A stretch of DNA of 64,000 nt. It comes from Promerops cafer (Eukaryota; Chordata; Aves; Passeriformes; Nectariniidae). The notes under the pieces were generated by a model. The model was not told the DNA's origin and did no database searches. It saw nothing but the letters and a program-made list of their open reading frames with translations. Shown here one piece after another: positions 45,558 through 55,704 of the stretch (positions are counted from its first letter, which is position 1; each line of letters begins with the position of its first letter). The position numbers and the translations under genes were made by a program. The DNA lies in assembly GCA_013398275.1 (NCBI GenBank), contig VZSE01014922.1:8145358-8209357 (forward strand), read 5' to 3'.

Positions 45558-47024
45558 TTCCTTAGACAGAAATGGTTAGGAGTAGTGGTTAGGACTTTTT
45601 TTATGCACTTCACTTGAATTTAACTTCAGCTACCTATCCTATGACTTAAATAGTCATGGACAAATTCCAGTCTAGCATAGCTTCTAGTAAATTTAAATTT
45701 TCAGCTGTAAATCTGTAACATAGAAATCAGATCAATATTTTTCTCAAGTGTCAATTCCAATAGATCTTTTTTTAATTACAGTGAGATGTATTTAGATTCT
45801 TATGCACCCTTGTCCTTCCCTCCAACCTATCCATTTACTTTTCCACCAAATCAGAGACAAATCAGAATTGTCCAAATATGAGGAGATGTAGAAAGAAGCC
45901 TGGACATGGTTTGCATAATTCTAGAGATGAACCTAAAGCTGTGAAAAACATAAATATCATCAAATATGCTCAGATTTGAGTAAGCTTTGTTTGTTAAGTC
46001 TTTTGCCCAAAACTGGCATTTCAGTGGGCTTAGAACTGCTCCAAGAGTCAGGATGAGTTTGTCATTCTTGAAGGTGAGAGGCAGAAAAGAAAAAGAGATA
46101 CATAAAGATAGATTAGTTGATTAAAAAGCCACCTGTCTCCTGTCTTTCAATAGCTCATCTGGCAGGGACTCATTCAAAATGCAAGAAAGAAGGCTTTAGT
46201 TTCCTCACCTAACAGACAAGATCTGAGCCCACCTTAATTTCCCAGGAACAGCCCCAAGTACCAGACTATTTGGTATCCCCCGGTGCAGGATGGAGACAGA
46301 GGAAATGTTTTTTCAATACCTCTGATAGAGTATGTTCTACTTTGTTTATAATATTGAAATATTCATGAGAGTGATGTCCTGTCTCTCCACTGCAGGGCCT
46401 AAACACCATGATATAGAGGTATTCTCTCTGGCCTAATGAATATTTCAATATTCTATATAGAGTAGAGCAAGATCTACGGGGAACAAAAAAAAAAAAAAGC
46501 AAGACAAAAAGTATTTCCCAGCAGACTATTCCCCTGTGCAATAGAGTAACCACCTTTAGGTTCTGATCTCTGAGAGGGAAGTGGGAACTGAACCCCAGCC
46601 TTCTACCTCCTGGCAGAATTCTGCAGCCACTAAATAAACAGGTGGTAGTGCCTGTTAAGGGCATTTCTAAAAGACATAGTTTGCATTCTTTTTTCTTTTT
46701 CTTTTTTTTTTTCTTCACCTAGGAAAGAGACCAAAGTAGAAACCAATGGCTTTGTTATTTTCTTTTTATCAGGAAAATCTGTAAATGCTTCATATTAGTT
46801 CATTGGGCTTGTCAGGTTTTGTTGAAGAATTCACAAATTTGTTACTTCCTCCTGAGTTATAATTGGTAGAAAGGTATTGGGGGAAGGCAAGATAAATTTT
46901 CAGCTTTTTAGTTCAAAGATCAAAAATCATTGTTTGGAAAGGTGATGTTGGCAGTTTTGAACTCCCGATGATATAGGATCAAATATAGTCACTTTAAAAA
47001 TTAATAGGAGCTTTTTCTTTGGGG
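45558..47024. other. Unique noncoding stretch
   Basis: No supported gene. A short A run lies near 46485-46498 and a T-rich tract at 46689-46712. The 150-codon minus-strand frame at 46266-46718 begins in that T-rich tract, reading as a K run, and is not recognisable. Confidence 0.6.
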
Positions 47025-47041
47025 TTTTTTTTTTTTTTTTT
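47025..47041. repeat. 17-base T run
   Basis: Uninterrupted homopolymer, preceded by GGGG and followed by GGG. Simple repeat. Confidence 0.95.
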
Positions 47042-49163
47042 GGGTTATTTCCCCTTAACTGGTAGGTACAGAAATTCCACATGAAAGTTGTTTGGTCCAT
47101 GAACATGGGGAGTAGACCTTTCAAATAAGGACTATTTCTGAACACATGCTTTTCAGACTATTGCTGCTGTTTCAGAAATTACTTGCTGGATTTACTTCAA
47201 ACCTTAACAGAAAAATATCTCTCCTGGATGCTCACCAAACTACCTGAAATTTCAGCCTCTTGAGGGTTGTTCTGCCTTTATTTTTTTGATCAAAGTGTGA
47301 GTAAGAGGTTCATAATCTGGTTTGTTAACAACAATGTCTTACAGCTTTAAAATAAATACCCTCTCAGTTTTTTTTTACCATTTTACCTTTCTGGTTAAGA
47401 GGAGTTGCAATTCATGCCAAAAAATGCCCTGCCAGCACTGAGGCTCCAGTTTCACTGCTTTATTAGAGCTTTAGCTATATGATTAGCCTGAGGATAGATT
47501 CACAAATAACAGCTGCTCAGCTGGGGTGTTTCCTTAATCCATGCCTGTGCCTTTCAGAATCAAAGCAATACCGAGGCACGAGAAAATTATCTCTACCCTA
47601 CAGAGCTCCATAGAGTGGAGTAGGGAAGCAAGCAAATGGGCATTTCTCTGCTGGAAATCTTGTAGAGGCTCAGATGAGACAACTGCACTTCACTGATGGA
47701 ACTACCCTCTGTTGACACATTTAATCTAAATTAATTTTTTGATCTTTATGCAACAGAATATGACCCAAACCATCTGGGGCATTGGAAAAAGAAAGATACA
47801 AAAAATAGCTATAACCAAGCTGCTGTGTGAGCAGTACCCTGAAAGTGCTGAGAATGTTTTTAGTGCTAATTATTGTACATAAAAAAATATATTTATCTTC
47901 CTGCTTAGGAAATTCTCGAATGTTCTGCATTTGTCCATTCCTATTTCTCTGAAACATTTTTCATATACATAGTAATATTTTTTTCGCAAGGAGAAATATA
48001 GTAACATGTGAAATATGGAACCAGCTTGTTTACCTATTTACTGTGGCACAAATAGCAGTAGTTTCACTGAACCCAATAGACCTAAACCTCCACTGATGAA
48101 ATTACTCTGGAGCTATTGGTTGTGGTAGAAACCTACTGATTTATGTTGGATAAAAACTGGTAAAGTGAAACTAAAATGGTATGAACCTAAAGTAAATGAG
48201 ACAAAAATCAGTGCCATTTGTTTACTGTTTTCATACCTACCGTGTTTTTGTGATACTGTTATGTGAAATACTTCAATGAGTATCTTATAGCCAACTAAGT
48301 AGAATCTGATGGAAAAAAAAAATCTTTTCTAGCTGTAATGAATGAAATTCCTTTAATACTAAGACCACTCTTCTATGTCTGAAAGCTTTTGGATATGTTT
48401 GGGATATATTTTGAGACAATAAGAATTATTGTGCTAGTTGCCGAAAGACCTTCTGTCCCTTCACCAGCTGAGTTTTTGAAGTCAGGCCCACAAGGTAAGT
48501 AGAACTTCATGAAGAGATGAAAAATGAAATTAAAGAGAAGTAAAAAATGACTCTTGGACTATTGGACTCGTGGGTATTTACCCTTCATGTACACAGCTGT
48601 GCTCATACATAATTGGAACTCGAGAGAAAGTTAAGGAAGCAGATGCAAGATAAATGGTTCCTATAAGAGCAACATGTCCAGTACTTTTTTTTCAATTTTG
48701 AAGCATCTCTCTCCTCCAAATAAATTAATTTTATTTTCCCTTCATTACTCCAGAGGTCTGTTTCCTTCAAGAATTCAGAAAAAAATATGCCATTGCTAGT
48801 GACATAAATAGTGTTTTGTTTCTGCTAACTGTGCAGAACAGCACTTTAGGGAGAAAGAATCAAGATTCTGCCCTTCTTTTTGCCTCATGGAGGGAATATC
48901 TAACTAGTTTCCCACCAAGACTTCACTCTATAGCTATGAAAGTGGTGGAATCACAGCTGTATCTCAGATAATACTTTGAAGCTTTGCACAGCTCCAAGTC
49001 AGGCCATACCCTCTGTCAGCTTGAAGGGAGATAAGAACTGGCACACATCTGAAAGTCTGAGTTATGCTTGTAGTGCCCATGGAAAGCAACTGCAGAAGTT
49101 CACTGAAAGAAGGCTGTGTGCCCATCAGTCTGTCTGCCTCCTTTTCACCCATTATTCTGATTG
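47042..49163. other. AT-rich unique noncoding stretch
   Basis: No supported gene and few open frames, particularly between 47960 and 48960, which is AT-rich. Nothing else recognised up to the LTR target site. Confidence 0.6.
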
Positions 49164-49168
49164 GTTTC
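49164..49168. repeat. Target-site duplication GTTTC, left copy
   Basis: GTTTC here directly abuts the TG end of the LTR and is repeated exactly at 50621-50625 on the other side. A 5-bp duplication is characteristic of certain retroviral integrases, including ERVL-type elements. Confidence 0.88.
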
Positions 49169-49299
49169 TGTCATGGTTTGGCGCTGGACCAATGCCAGTG
49201 CCCCCATGAAAATGTATTTTTTTTAACTAACTGCTGTGAGATGAGACTAGGAACAGAGCAGAGCACGCTTAAATTTAGAAAAAGAGAGAAAAAAAAAAC

Positions 49300-49305
49300 T
49301 TTATT
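49300..49305 (-). promoter_or_regulatory. LTR poly(A) signal
   Basis: Reads AATAAA on the minus strand, in GTTTAATAAAGTTTTTT. It sits about 130 bp from the 3' border of the LTR, as expected for an R-region signal. Confidence 0.65.
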
Positions 49306-49680
49306 AAACTACAAACTAAAATTAGAAACACACAGGAAACAGAATGAAAACTTTTTAAACCATTCTTTTTCCTCTTACCTAATTTCACTTAAGCACAGTG
49401 AGACAAAAATCTTGGAGTCCTGATCAAGTTACCAACACTCTGATAATCAATTCTCAGTCTATCAAGGGAGAGAGGAGTCTTTCTTGTACTACAGTCTTCC
49501 CCACGAAACAGGGTTGAAACTTTTTATGTTTTTTTGTCACACATGGCACTGCCTAGAGAAAATCTGCCATCGTGACATCTTTTTTTTATGTACAGTGTTC
49601 TCACTACTGTCTATGGACTGAAACTGCTCATAGGGTTCTTCAAGGATGTTTTGCCAAGTGCAGAAAAAAACAACTATGTC

Positions 49681-49794
49681 TTATTTTTGGGACAACAGTC
49701 CCCTTTGTTTTTTTATCTCCTGAGGCCGAGGGTCTTCTCATTTTTGGGACAACAGTCTCTCTTACTTTCTCATCCCCTGGGGCTGAGGGTTTTG
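49681..49794. repeat. 57-bp tandem duplication inside the LTR
   Basis: Copy one (49681-49737) and copy two (49738-49794) are equal in length and share ATTTTTGGGACAACAGTC near their starts and a GAGGGT block near their ends; the middle has diverged. As 57 is a multiple of three, the plus strand stays open and yields a peptide-like repeat, but it lies antisense to the LTR and is not a gene. Whether all members of the family carry it or only this copy is not known. Confidence 0.88.
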
Positions 49795-49864
49795 AAAACA
49801 GAGTTTTTCTTCTTTTTGAAGATGGAAGGCACTACTACGCCTTCTTTATCTTTTTTTGTTTACT

Positions 49865-49874
49865 CTTTTATATA
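49865..49874 (-). promoter_or_regulatory. TATA-like box of the LTR
   Basis: Reads TATATAAAAG on the minus strand. It divides the LTR into a U3 of about 745 bp (49875-50620) and an R-U5 of about 690 bp, and lies upstream of the AATAAA at 49300-49305 in LTR sense. Other AT-rich segments nearby could also serve, so the assignment is tentative. Confidence 0.45.
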
Positions 49875-50254
49875 ATATTATTACAGCAAGTTAGTCTCTT
49901 GGCTCAATCTATCGCATCTTCTTAAATGCAGTTTTATGTGTTACAGGTTACTTGGTTTAGTCTATGGCTATACAAGAAAAGTCCAGCTAAAAATAAAAGC
50001 TACTCTAGTATTTTCTCTCGCTTTAGCTTCTCTACATCTTTTTCTTAACATCTCAGGTCTTAGACTGTCTTTTTTCTTTTTTAAACTACTAGCTAGGAGG
50101 ACTAATTTCACAAAGTTCCTTCACCCAGGAAAGGGTTAAAAGTCCGAGCTCCGCTGCCCTCAGGGCACTGAGATCTCACGGTGGCGCTCCCACATGCTGG
50201 GCATCCCCCCCCTGCCGCCTCCTCTGCCGGCACAGGCTCGATCGCTCTCTCTTC

Positions 50255-50271
50255 TGGGGTTGGGGGGGGGG
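50255..50271. other. G-run with G-quadruplex potential
   Basis: A GGGG run, two T, then a run of 10 G on the plus strand, inside the U3 of the minus-strand LTR. It offers enough G tracts for an intramolecular quadruplex. The 10-G run is also a likely site of sequencing error. Confidence 0.6.
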
Positions 50272-50620
50272 AACAAAAGATACCTCGGTGTTTCTCTACT
50301 CCTGTCTTGTAGGGGCTAGCTTGGTTCTATTTTATTTTACTTTCTCTTTTTCTTTGAAGGTCTAGCTTACTTCAGCCTGGGCCTCCATGGCTCCCTCCCC
50401 CACCCAGCCATGTGGCCGGGCGGGGCAGAGACGGTGCCGCTCCCTGGGCTACCACGGGCGAAAGAGAGCGAACTCTGGGAAATCTCTGCTTTTAACCCCG
50501 TGTGTCTGCAGAGGTGACTCACGTCTTCAGTGGTCACACCAGGTGTCAATATTCAAATCTGACCACTGATTAGTTTGACTAAAACTTCCTAAAAAACTCA
50601 CTTCTTCTCAAACTGAGACA

Positions 50621-50625
50621 GTTTC
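50621..50625. repeat. Target-site duplication GTTTC, right copy
   Basis: Exact match to 49164-49168, directly after the CA end of the LTR in plus-strand reading. Confidence 0.88.
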
Positions 50626-51930
50626 ATAAAGAATATAGTTTCTGCCTATGAAACTCTCAGTATCACTTGTCTTTATGGTAGACACACAGGTTAACCTTTT
50701 CTTCCTCACAGTGTATTGCAATTTTATAATCTGAAATATTGGTAATTTTTTCTTGGTATTTTCTGCTGTTCCTTATTGATTGCAAGGTTTGGGGTTTTTT
50801 AGTTTGAGGCTAGTTGGAATTTTTTGCCATGTTCCTGTCTCAAAATCAAATGCAATGTTTGTCTGTCTTCTGGTGCCCCAGTACTTCAGTTGACACAGCT
50901 CGATGCTCAGTGATATGTATATGCCTGACTCTGTGTGTCTTGTGCTAATTGTTTCTCCTCTGACAGAAGGGAGAGCTTTAGGTAAATAAGTGCTGCCTCA
51001 GAGGTCCAAACACCAGGAGCTGAGGTAATTCTATTTTTAAGATTTCATTTCTCTGATTTTGTGCACTGAAATAGAGGAGTCTGAAGATGATGATCTGGGC
51101 TCACTGATGACAGTGGAAATTTTGACATGGGAGTTCAAGACCCCTTCTCTGAGAGTTCAGGATCACGTATTTACTCAAAGAGGCCTTGTTTAAATATAGA
51201 TCTTTCTCTCTAAGTACCATTTGTTATAACCAGGCATTAACCAGGCATTAACAACAGGGACACGGAGCTGTCTGAAAAATATAAAAGCTAAAGCCTGAGG
51301 CACCACCTTACAGCACACACCTCCCTCCTGCCCTGCAGCAGCCCCTCGGGGGTCTGGATGGGCATATGGTGAGAGATTGCCTTCTTCAGTGAAGCTGATT
51401 CACCTAATCCTTAAGTGAAATAACACCACACAGAGCAGGCTTGTTTAAGCTGCATATTTGTTTTTCACTTTGGAGCTTACAATTATAGTGGAGCATATGG
51501 CAATGCAGAGGAGCAGTCAAGGTCCAGACCCCTGGGATGAGTGTAGCTGCAGTCCTACCTCAGTGAAACCAAATGACTTATGGCAGAGATGGCTCTGGTC
51601 CCAGGAGACATCTGCTGCCTTGCTGGGGAAAGCTGTGGTGATTGCACAGAGCTGGCTCATCAGAGCAGCAGAGCCCAGCTCAGACCTGTAGCTAGAAGTG
51701 TGCTTGGAAATGCAGTGAGTAGCATCACCAGGTCTGCTTCTGAGTGCCTGCAGTAGTGCCTAGAAGCAGTTGAACCCAGGCTATATATTAGTAGTTTTCT
51801 GCAGTATCCTGGGGCAATGGAATAAAGGAAAACAAGACTGTTGCCAGAATGGCCATATTTCCTTGCACTTCTACTAAGAGATCTTTCCCTGTTACTCAAT
51901 GTGTTGCCATCCCATTCGGTCCAGGTGTAA
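50626..51930. other. Unique noncoding stretch
   Basis: No supported gene. An 11-bp unit (TAACCAGGCAT) is duplicated in tandem at 51227-51248. Nothing else recognised. Confidence 0.6.
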
Positions 51931-51986
51931 CATGACAACAGTAACAACAATATCAATATCAACAACAATAATAAATAATAATAATA
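51931..51986. repeat. Impure AAC/AAT trinucleotide repeat
   Basis: A run mixing AAC, ATC and AAT triplets, ending in AATAATAAATAATAATAAT. It is a degenerate microsatellite. The opposite strand gives a false L/I-rich stretch in a minus-strand frame (51660-52034). Confidence 0.9.
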
Positions 51987-54560
51987 TCTCAGATCTATGC
52001 TCTCTCTGGGGACATTTGCACAGAAAATTTGCATTTCAAAAGGATACTTGCTCTAATACTTACCTTCCAAATATCTGCCTTTGGAAAGGTGCATACCATA
52101 AAACTCCCTCCAGATGAAAAACCTGGCATGGTTTGTTGGCCTGTCTTTGCTTCCTGAAAGAACTGTTAGCTCATTTTCCAAGGACAACTCCCAAGACAGC
52201 CATGGTTTTGATCACCAGTGCTGTTTCTTTGTCCTCTGTTCACTCTTGCTACAGACATCACTGTCCTAGTGATATTTAATTCCCTTGCAGTCTGTGGACC
52301 TTGTCTTGCCCCCAGTGTGTGTCGGGGGACACCAGCTGTGGTATATCTGTTGTCCAGGGCAACTCCACACTCCTGGTGTGAGGGTCTGATTTTCCCCACC
52401 ACACACTGGGGAGGAAGGAAGGGCCCTCACGTGCTTCATTGCACTTTTTATGGTTTTACCACTGCTTTTCTTGGGGCAAGGGGATGGTGAGATGAAGGAC
52501 AGTGTGACGGAGTGCAGCTACTTCGTGAAGGGCCATTGAAATATGGAATCTAAATGGAAGCAACTGCTCAATGTTACTAAAGGAACAGAGAGCAGCATTT
52601 TCAAAGGAGAAGCATGGTATGACTACAAATCCAATGGAATAATGGGATTTGTATGGGGGAAATGTCTAATCCCTTTCATAATAAACAGGTTTATGAATGA
52701 CAGATGTGGATAAATAATGAATGCTTCCAATTCTCGATCAAGGACTGAGTGAGCAGAAGATAATGCAGTTGCATCTCTGACTGAAATTAAACACCACTTG
52801 AAATCTCAGAGTTCAGTGTGAAGAAGGCCTATTCAATCAGTCACTTCTGTTTATTCTCTTTACTTCATTAGTTTTAAGTACTTATAATTCTGCAGACACA
52901 ACTAAAAGCAGAGGTGGGCTGAGAACAAAGAAATGTAAACAATAAGATTTCGTGTTTTATCCAAAATGTTCCTTGAAGCTGTTTCACTATGAACACTCAA
53001 GCACAAACAGTGAGTGTTAATTGAGTGGAATTGGGTGTGAATGCACGTATCAGTCTTGTCAGCAGCAACAAGGCCAAAGAGACAACAGTGAGGAATACTA
53101 TACCCAGAGAAAAATTAGTCTGAGAGGCACCCAGGGCTGGATGAGTAGTTCAAAGCATGTAATGTGCTTGTGATTTGAGCACGTCTGGTAAAGTCTTAAA
53201 CCAGAAATTAGAAAAGGGACTAAATTTTTCTTATTAGGTCATCTACTCAATCTCCTTGTCAGTGTAGCATCCTTCTCTGAGAAATTCCCTTCAGGGTTAA
53301 CTTTCCGGCATTTTATTAATTCTAATTTGGGCATTTTATCTGTACTGACACAGTGAATAATTAACTCAAGGAACTCCTTGCTGAAGGTTAGCCTTGCAGC
53401 AAAGCGCTCAGCAGTGTTTTAAAAAGGAGTGGATGCATTTGTTAATAGCATCTGCACCTGCGCTGCTGGGAAATGGAGCAGGGACTATCAATCTGGCACT
53501 ACCTGGTCTCAAGACAATTATCCTAATGGTATGCTATAGCTGGATTATAAGACATTAGTATCAGCGTCTAGAGCATCTCTCAGTTCACTTAGAGGCAGGA
53601 AATCAGGTTTCTAACTGAGCTAATGTATGAGGGTGTCCATCAGCAGAGTAGCTGAACTGTCTGTGTCGGTGCAGCAATAAATATGAAGGCAATCATGTCC
53701 AGGGTTGCACAGTGTGATTGAACCTGCTGCACGCCCAGCACAAAGGATGTCCCCAGACCAGAGTCACTCGCTGTAGATGGGTCACAGCTGCCATGGCTGG
53801 GGTGAGCTGCTCCTGACCACGTGCCTCACTGTGGCTGGGGCAAGGTGAAGGGCTGTATTCATACCAGTAGTTTAAATGGTGTCAGGAAACAGTTCTAGGA
53901 ATGGGAACCTGATCATTTGTGCTGTGAAAATGCCAGACCCTGTCACTGTTACGGCTTGGCTCAAACAGTCTGTCTCTTAAACCTCCCCTGGGCATGATCT
54001 GGGGAAGAGCAGGGGACAGGGGTCCTTCCTCACAGGTGATTTGAATGTGGCCACCCTGCTTTGCAGAGCAGACCCAGGTTGTTCTCCAAAAGCTGAGAAA
54101 TTACTCTGAATGCATGTGATGTGCAGGTACAGGGGTGGTTTAGGGTGCCCTATCTCCAAACCTGTAAGTGGGGATCTCTGGGCTTGGGTCCAGCCCTTGC
54201 ATTTCTCACAGCAGGCTTGGAGCCTCCAGGAGCGGAGCATGCAAGCAGAAAAGCTTTGTAGAGTTCATAGGAGGATTTTTGGATGTTCTTGCTGTCAGGA
54301 CGATGTTGCCACCCTCGCACACAGGGTCCCACGTGGCCAGATCCTGCCTCTTTTTGTCTTTTCACAAAGCTTTTCACACTCCCTTGCCTGCCACAACAAT
54401 CCTCATCACCCTTTCGAGTCTCTGGGCTTGTACCCATGTAGATCCCTAACCAAGGAAAAGCTAAAGCTGTTCTTCCTTTGTTCTTTTCCATGGCCATGCC
54501 TGAAATACACAGTTTCCCAAAAGGCCTATGCAGCACAGTTCCTACACAGAAGAGGGTAAC
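51987..54560. other. Unique noncoding stretch
   Basis: No supported gene. The longest frames, 149 codons (plus, 54110-54559) and 141 codons (minus, 54150-54575), lie opposite each other and have no recognisable domain. Confidence 0.6.
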
Positions 54561-54569
54561 TCGATAGTC

Positions 54570-54667
54570 AATCACATAAAAATAATTAATTATAAAATAT
54601 ATGATATGTGTATTTATCTATGGATATGAATCTATGTATATGGACCTCCACCTCTCTCTCTCTCTCT
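54570..54667. repeat. AT-rich tract ending in a (CT)8 microsatellite
   Basis: AT-rich alternating sequence (TAATTATAAAATATATGATA and similar) followed by a pure CT run at about 54652-54667. Simple sequence only. Confidence 0.88.
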
Positions 54668-55684
54668 GTACATAGGGGGATAAATGTAAGTCAAAAGAGC
54701 AAAACTTACAAAATATTTGAGATACTTCCATGGTCTTCCTCTCTCGTAACAACTGAAGTCCTGAGAATTTTTTTTTTATTATCTTAACAATACTTCTGTG
54801 GCAAAGGAAGAGGCAAAAATCTGGAAGAAATACAAATTGGGGAAGGAATGAGAGTAGATCCAGATTGTCCACCAGAACACTGCAAGTGGTGTGTGTTTGA
54901 CCAACATACTTCTGGGTGTTGTAACCAAATAAGCAATTTTAATTTAAAAAAGAGGCATGCATCCAGAAGATAATATTTTATAGTTCATTTTGGGAGATTT
55001 TATTTGAGATATCTATTTAATAAAACCCCGTCAAACATAATGTCATGCAGACGTGTAGGACTAGGAGATACAGTTACCACTGAAGTGATTTAGGGTTAGT
55101 AACCCAGACCACCTACAATTATTGACTCAAAAATGTACAAGTTCAGTTTTCAAAATGCTTAAGAGTAGCCTGCATGCCATATGTCTGCAAATGTTGCCTT
55201 CTACAGTACATACAAGGAAATCCAACAGCCTTGGAAGGCTCATATTTCATTTGATGCTGCTGCTGTGTTTATAAGAAACAGAAGAAAAATAATGATCTGA
55301 TGGCAGAATATGATTTATGGCTTTATGCGTAGGAGTGGGATGAAAACCCTGCCTCCTGGCAGACAGTCCCTTGTCCTGCATCTTTCCAGTCGATTTCAAC
55401 TCCGCGACAAACATCTAAAAGGAGTGAAAAGGAGTGGAGTTAGGGCTGACTGAGTTTTCCATTTAGGAAAGACTGGGAAGTGGCCAGATAACCTAAAAAT
55501 TATTTTTGACTGAATAATCTAAGAGCAGACAGAAGCATTTCCTTTAGCCTTCTGCACAGCATTTCACTTTTAACTGTATTTTGGGTTTGGTTTAGGATGC
55601 AACTGCTGATGTTCTACAGAGCTGACAGAGCTGCAAAGGCAAACCAGCACCCTGGATTAGGTATTTCAAACTAGCACCAAACCT
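54668..55684. other. Unique noncoding stretch
   Basis: No supported gene. A 10-bp tandem duplication (AAAAGGAGTG) lies at 55417-55436. Nothing else recognised. Confidence 0.6.
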
Positions 55685-55704
55685 AAAAAAAAAAAAAAAA
55701 AAAA
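55685..55704. repeat. 20-base A run
   Basis: Uninterrupted A20. I looked upstream for a processed pseudogene or SINE ending here and saw nothing recognisable, and no clear flanking duplication. Confidence 0.95.

Larger units (their letters stand above)
49169..50620 (-). mobile_element. Solo LTR, 1,452 bp, with intact ends and target duplication
   Basis: On the minus strand the element begins TGTCTCAGTTTGAG and ends GCGCCAAACCATGACA, giving TG...CA borders. It is flanked by exact GTTTC repeats. In LTR sense it has a GC-rich, CpG-containing first part (about 50130-50480), a TATA-like TATATAAAAG at 49865-49874 and an AATAAA signal at 49300-49305 just before a T-rich stretch near the 3' border. 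A 57-bp tandem duplication lies at 49681-49794. No gag, pol or env is adjacent, so one LTR remains after recombination between two. The intact duplication suggests it is younger than the LTR at 1995-2572. Its terminal TGTCATGGTTT (plus-strand reading) resembles the TGTTATGGTTT border of that other LTR. I recognise the type as avian, probably passerine, but cannot name the family. Confidence 0.93.

Noticed and set aside
49572..49925. 117-codon plus-strand frame with an apparent internal peptide repeat
   Set aside because: The repeat reflects the 57-bp DNA duplication of the LTR, and the frame is antisense to the LTR. No protein family is recognisable.
54110..54575. Opposed frames of 149 and 141 codons
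   Set aside because: Frames facing each other over the same bases with no domain on either strand are typical of noncoding DNA.
55500..55704. Processed pseudogene or SINE ending in the A20 run
   Set aside because: No recognisable gene or SINE sequence upstream and no clear flanking duplication.
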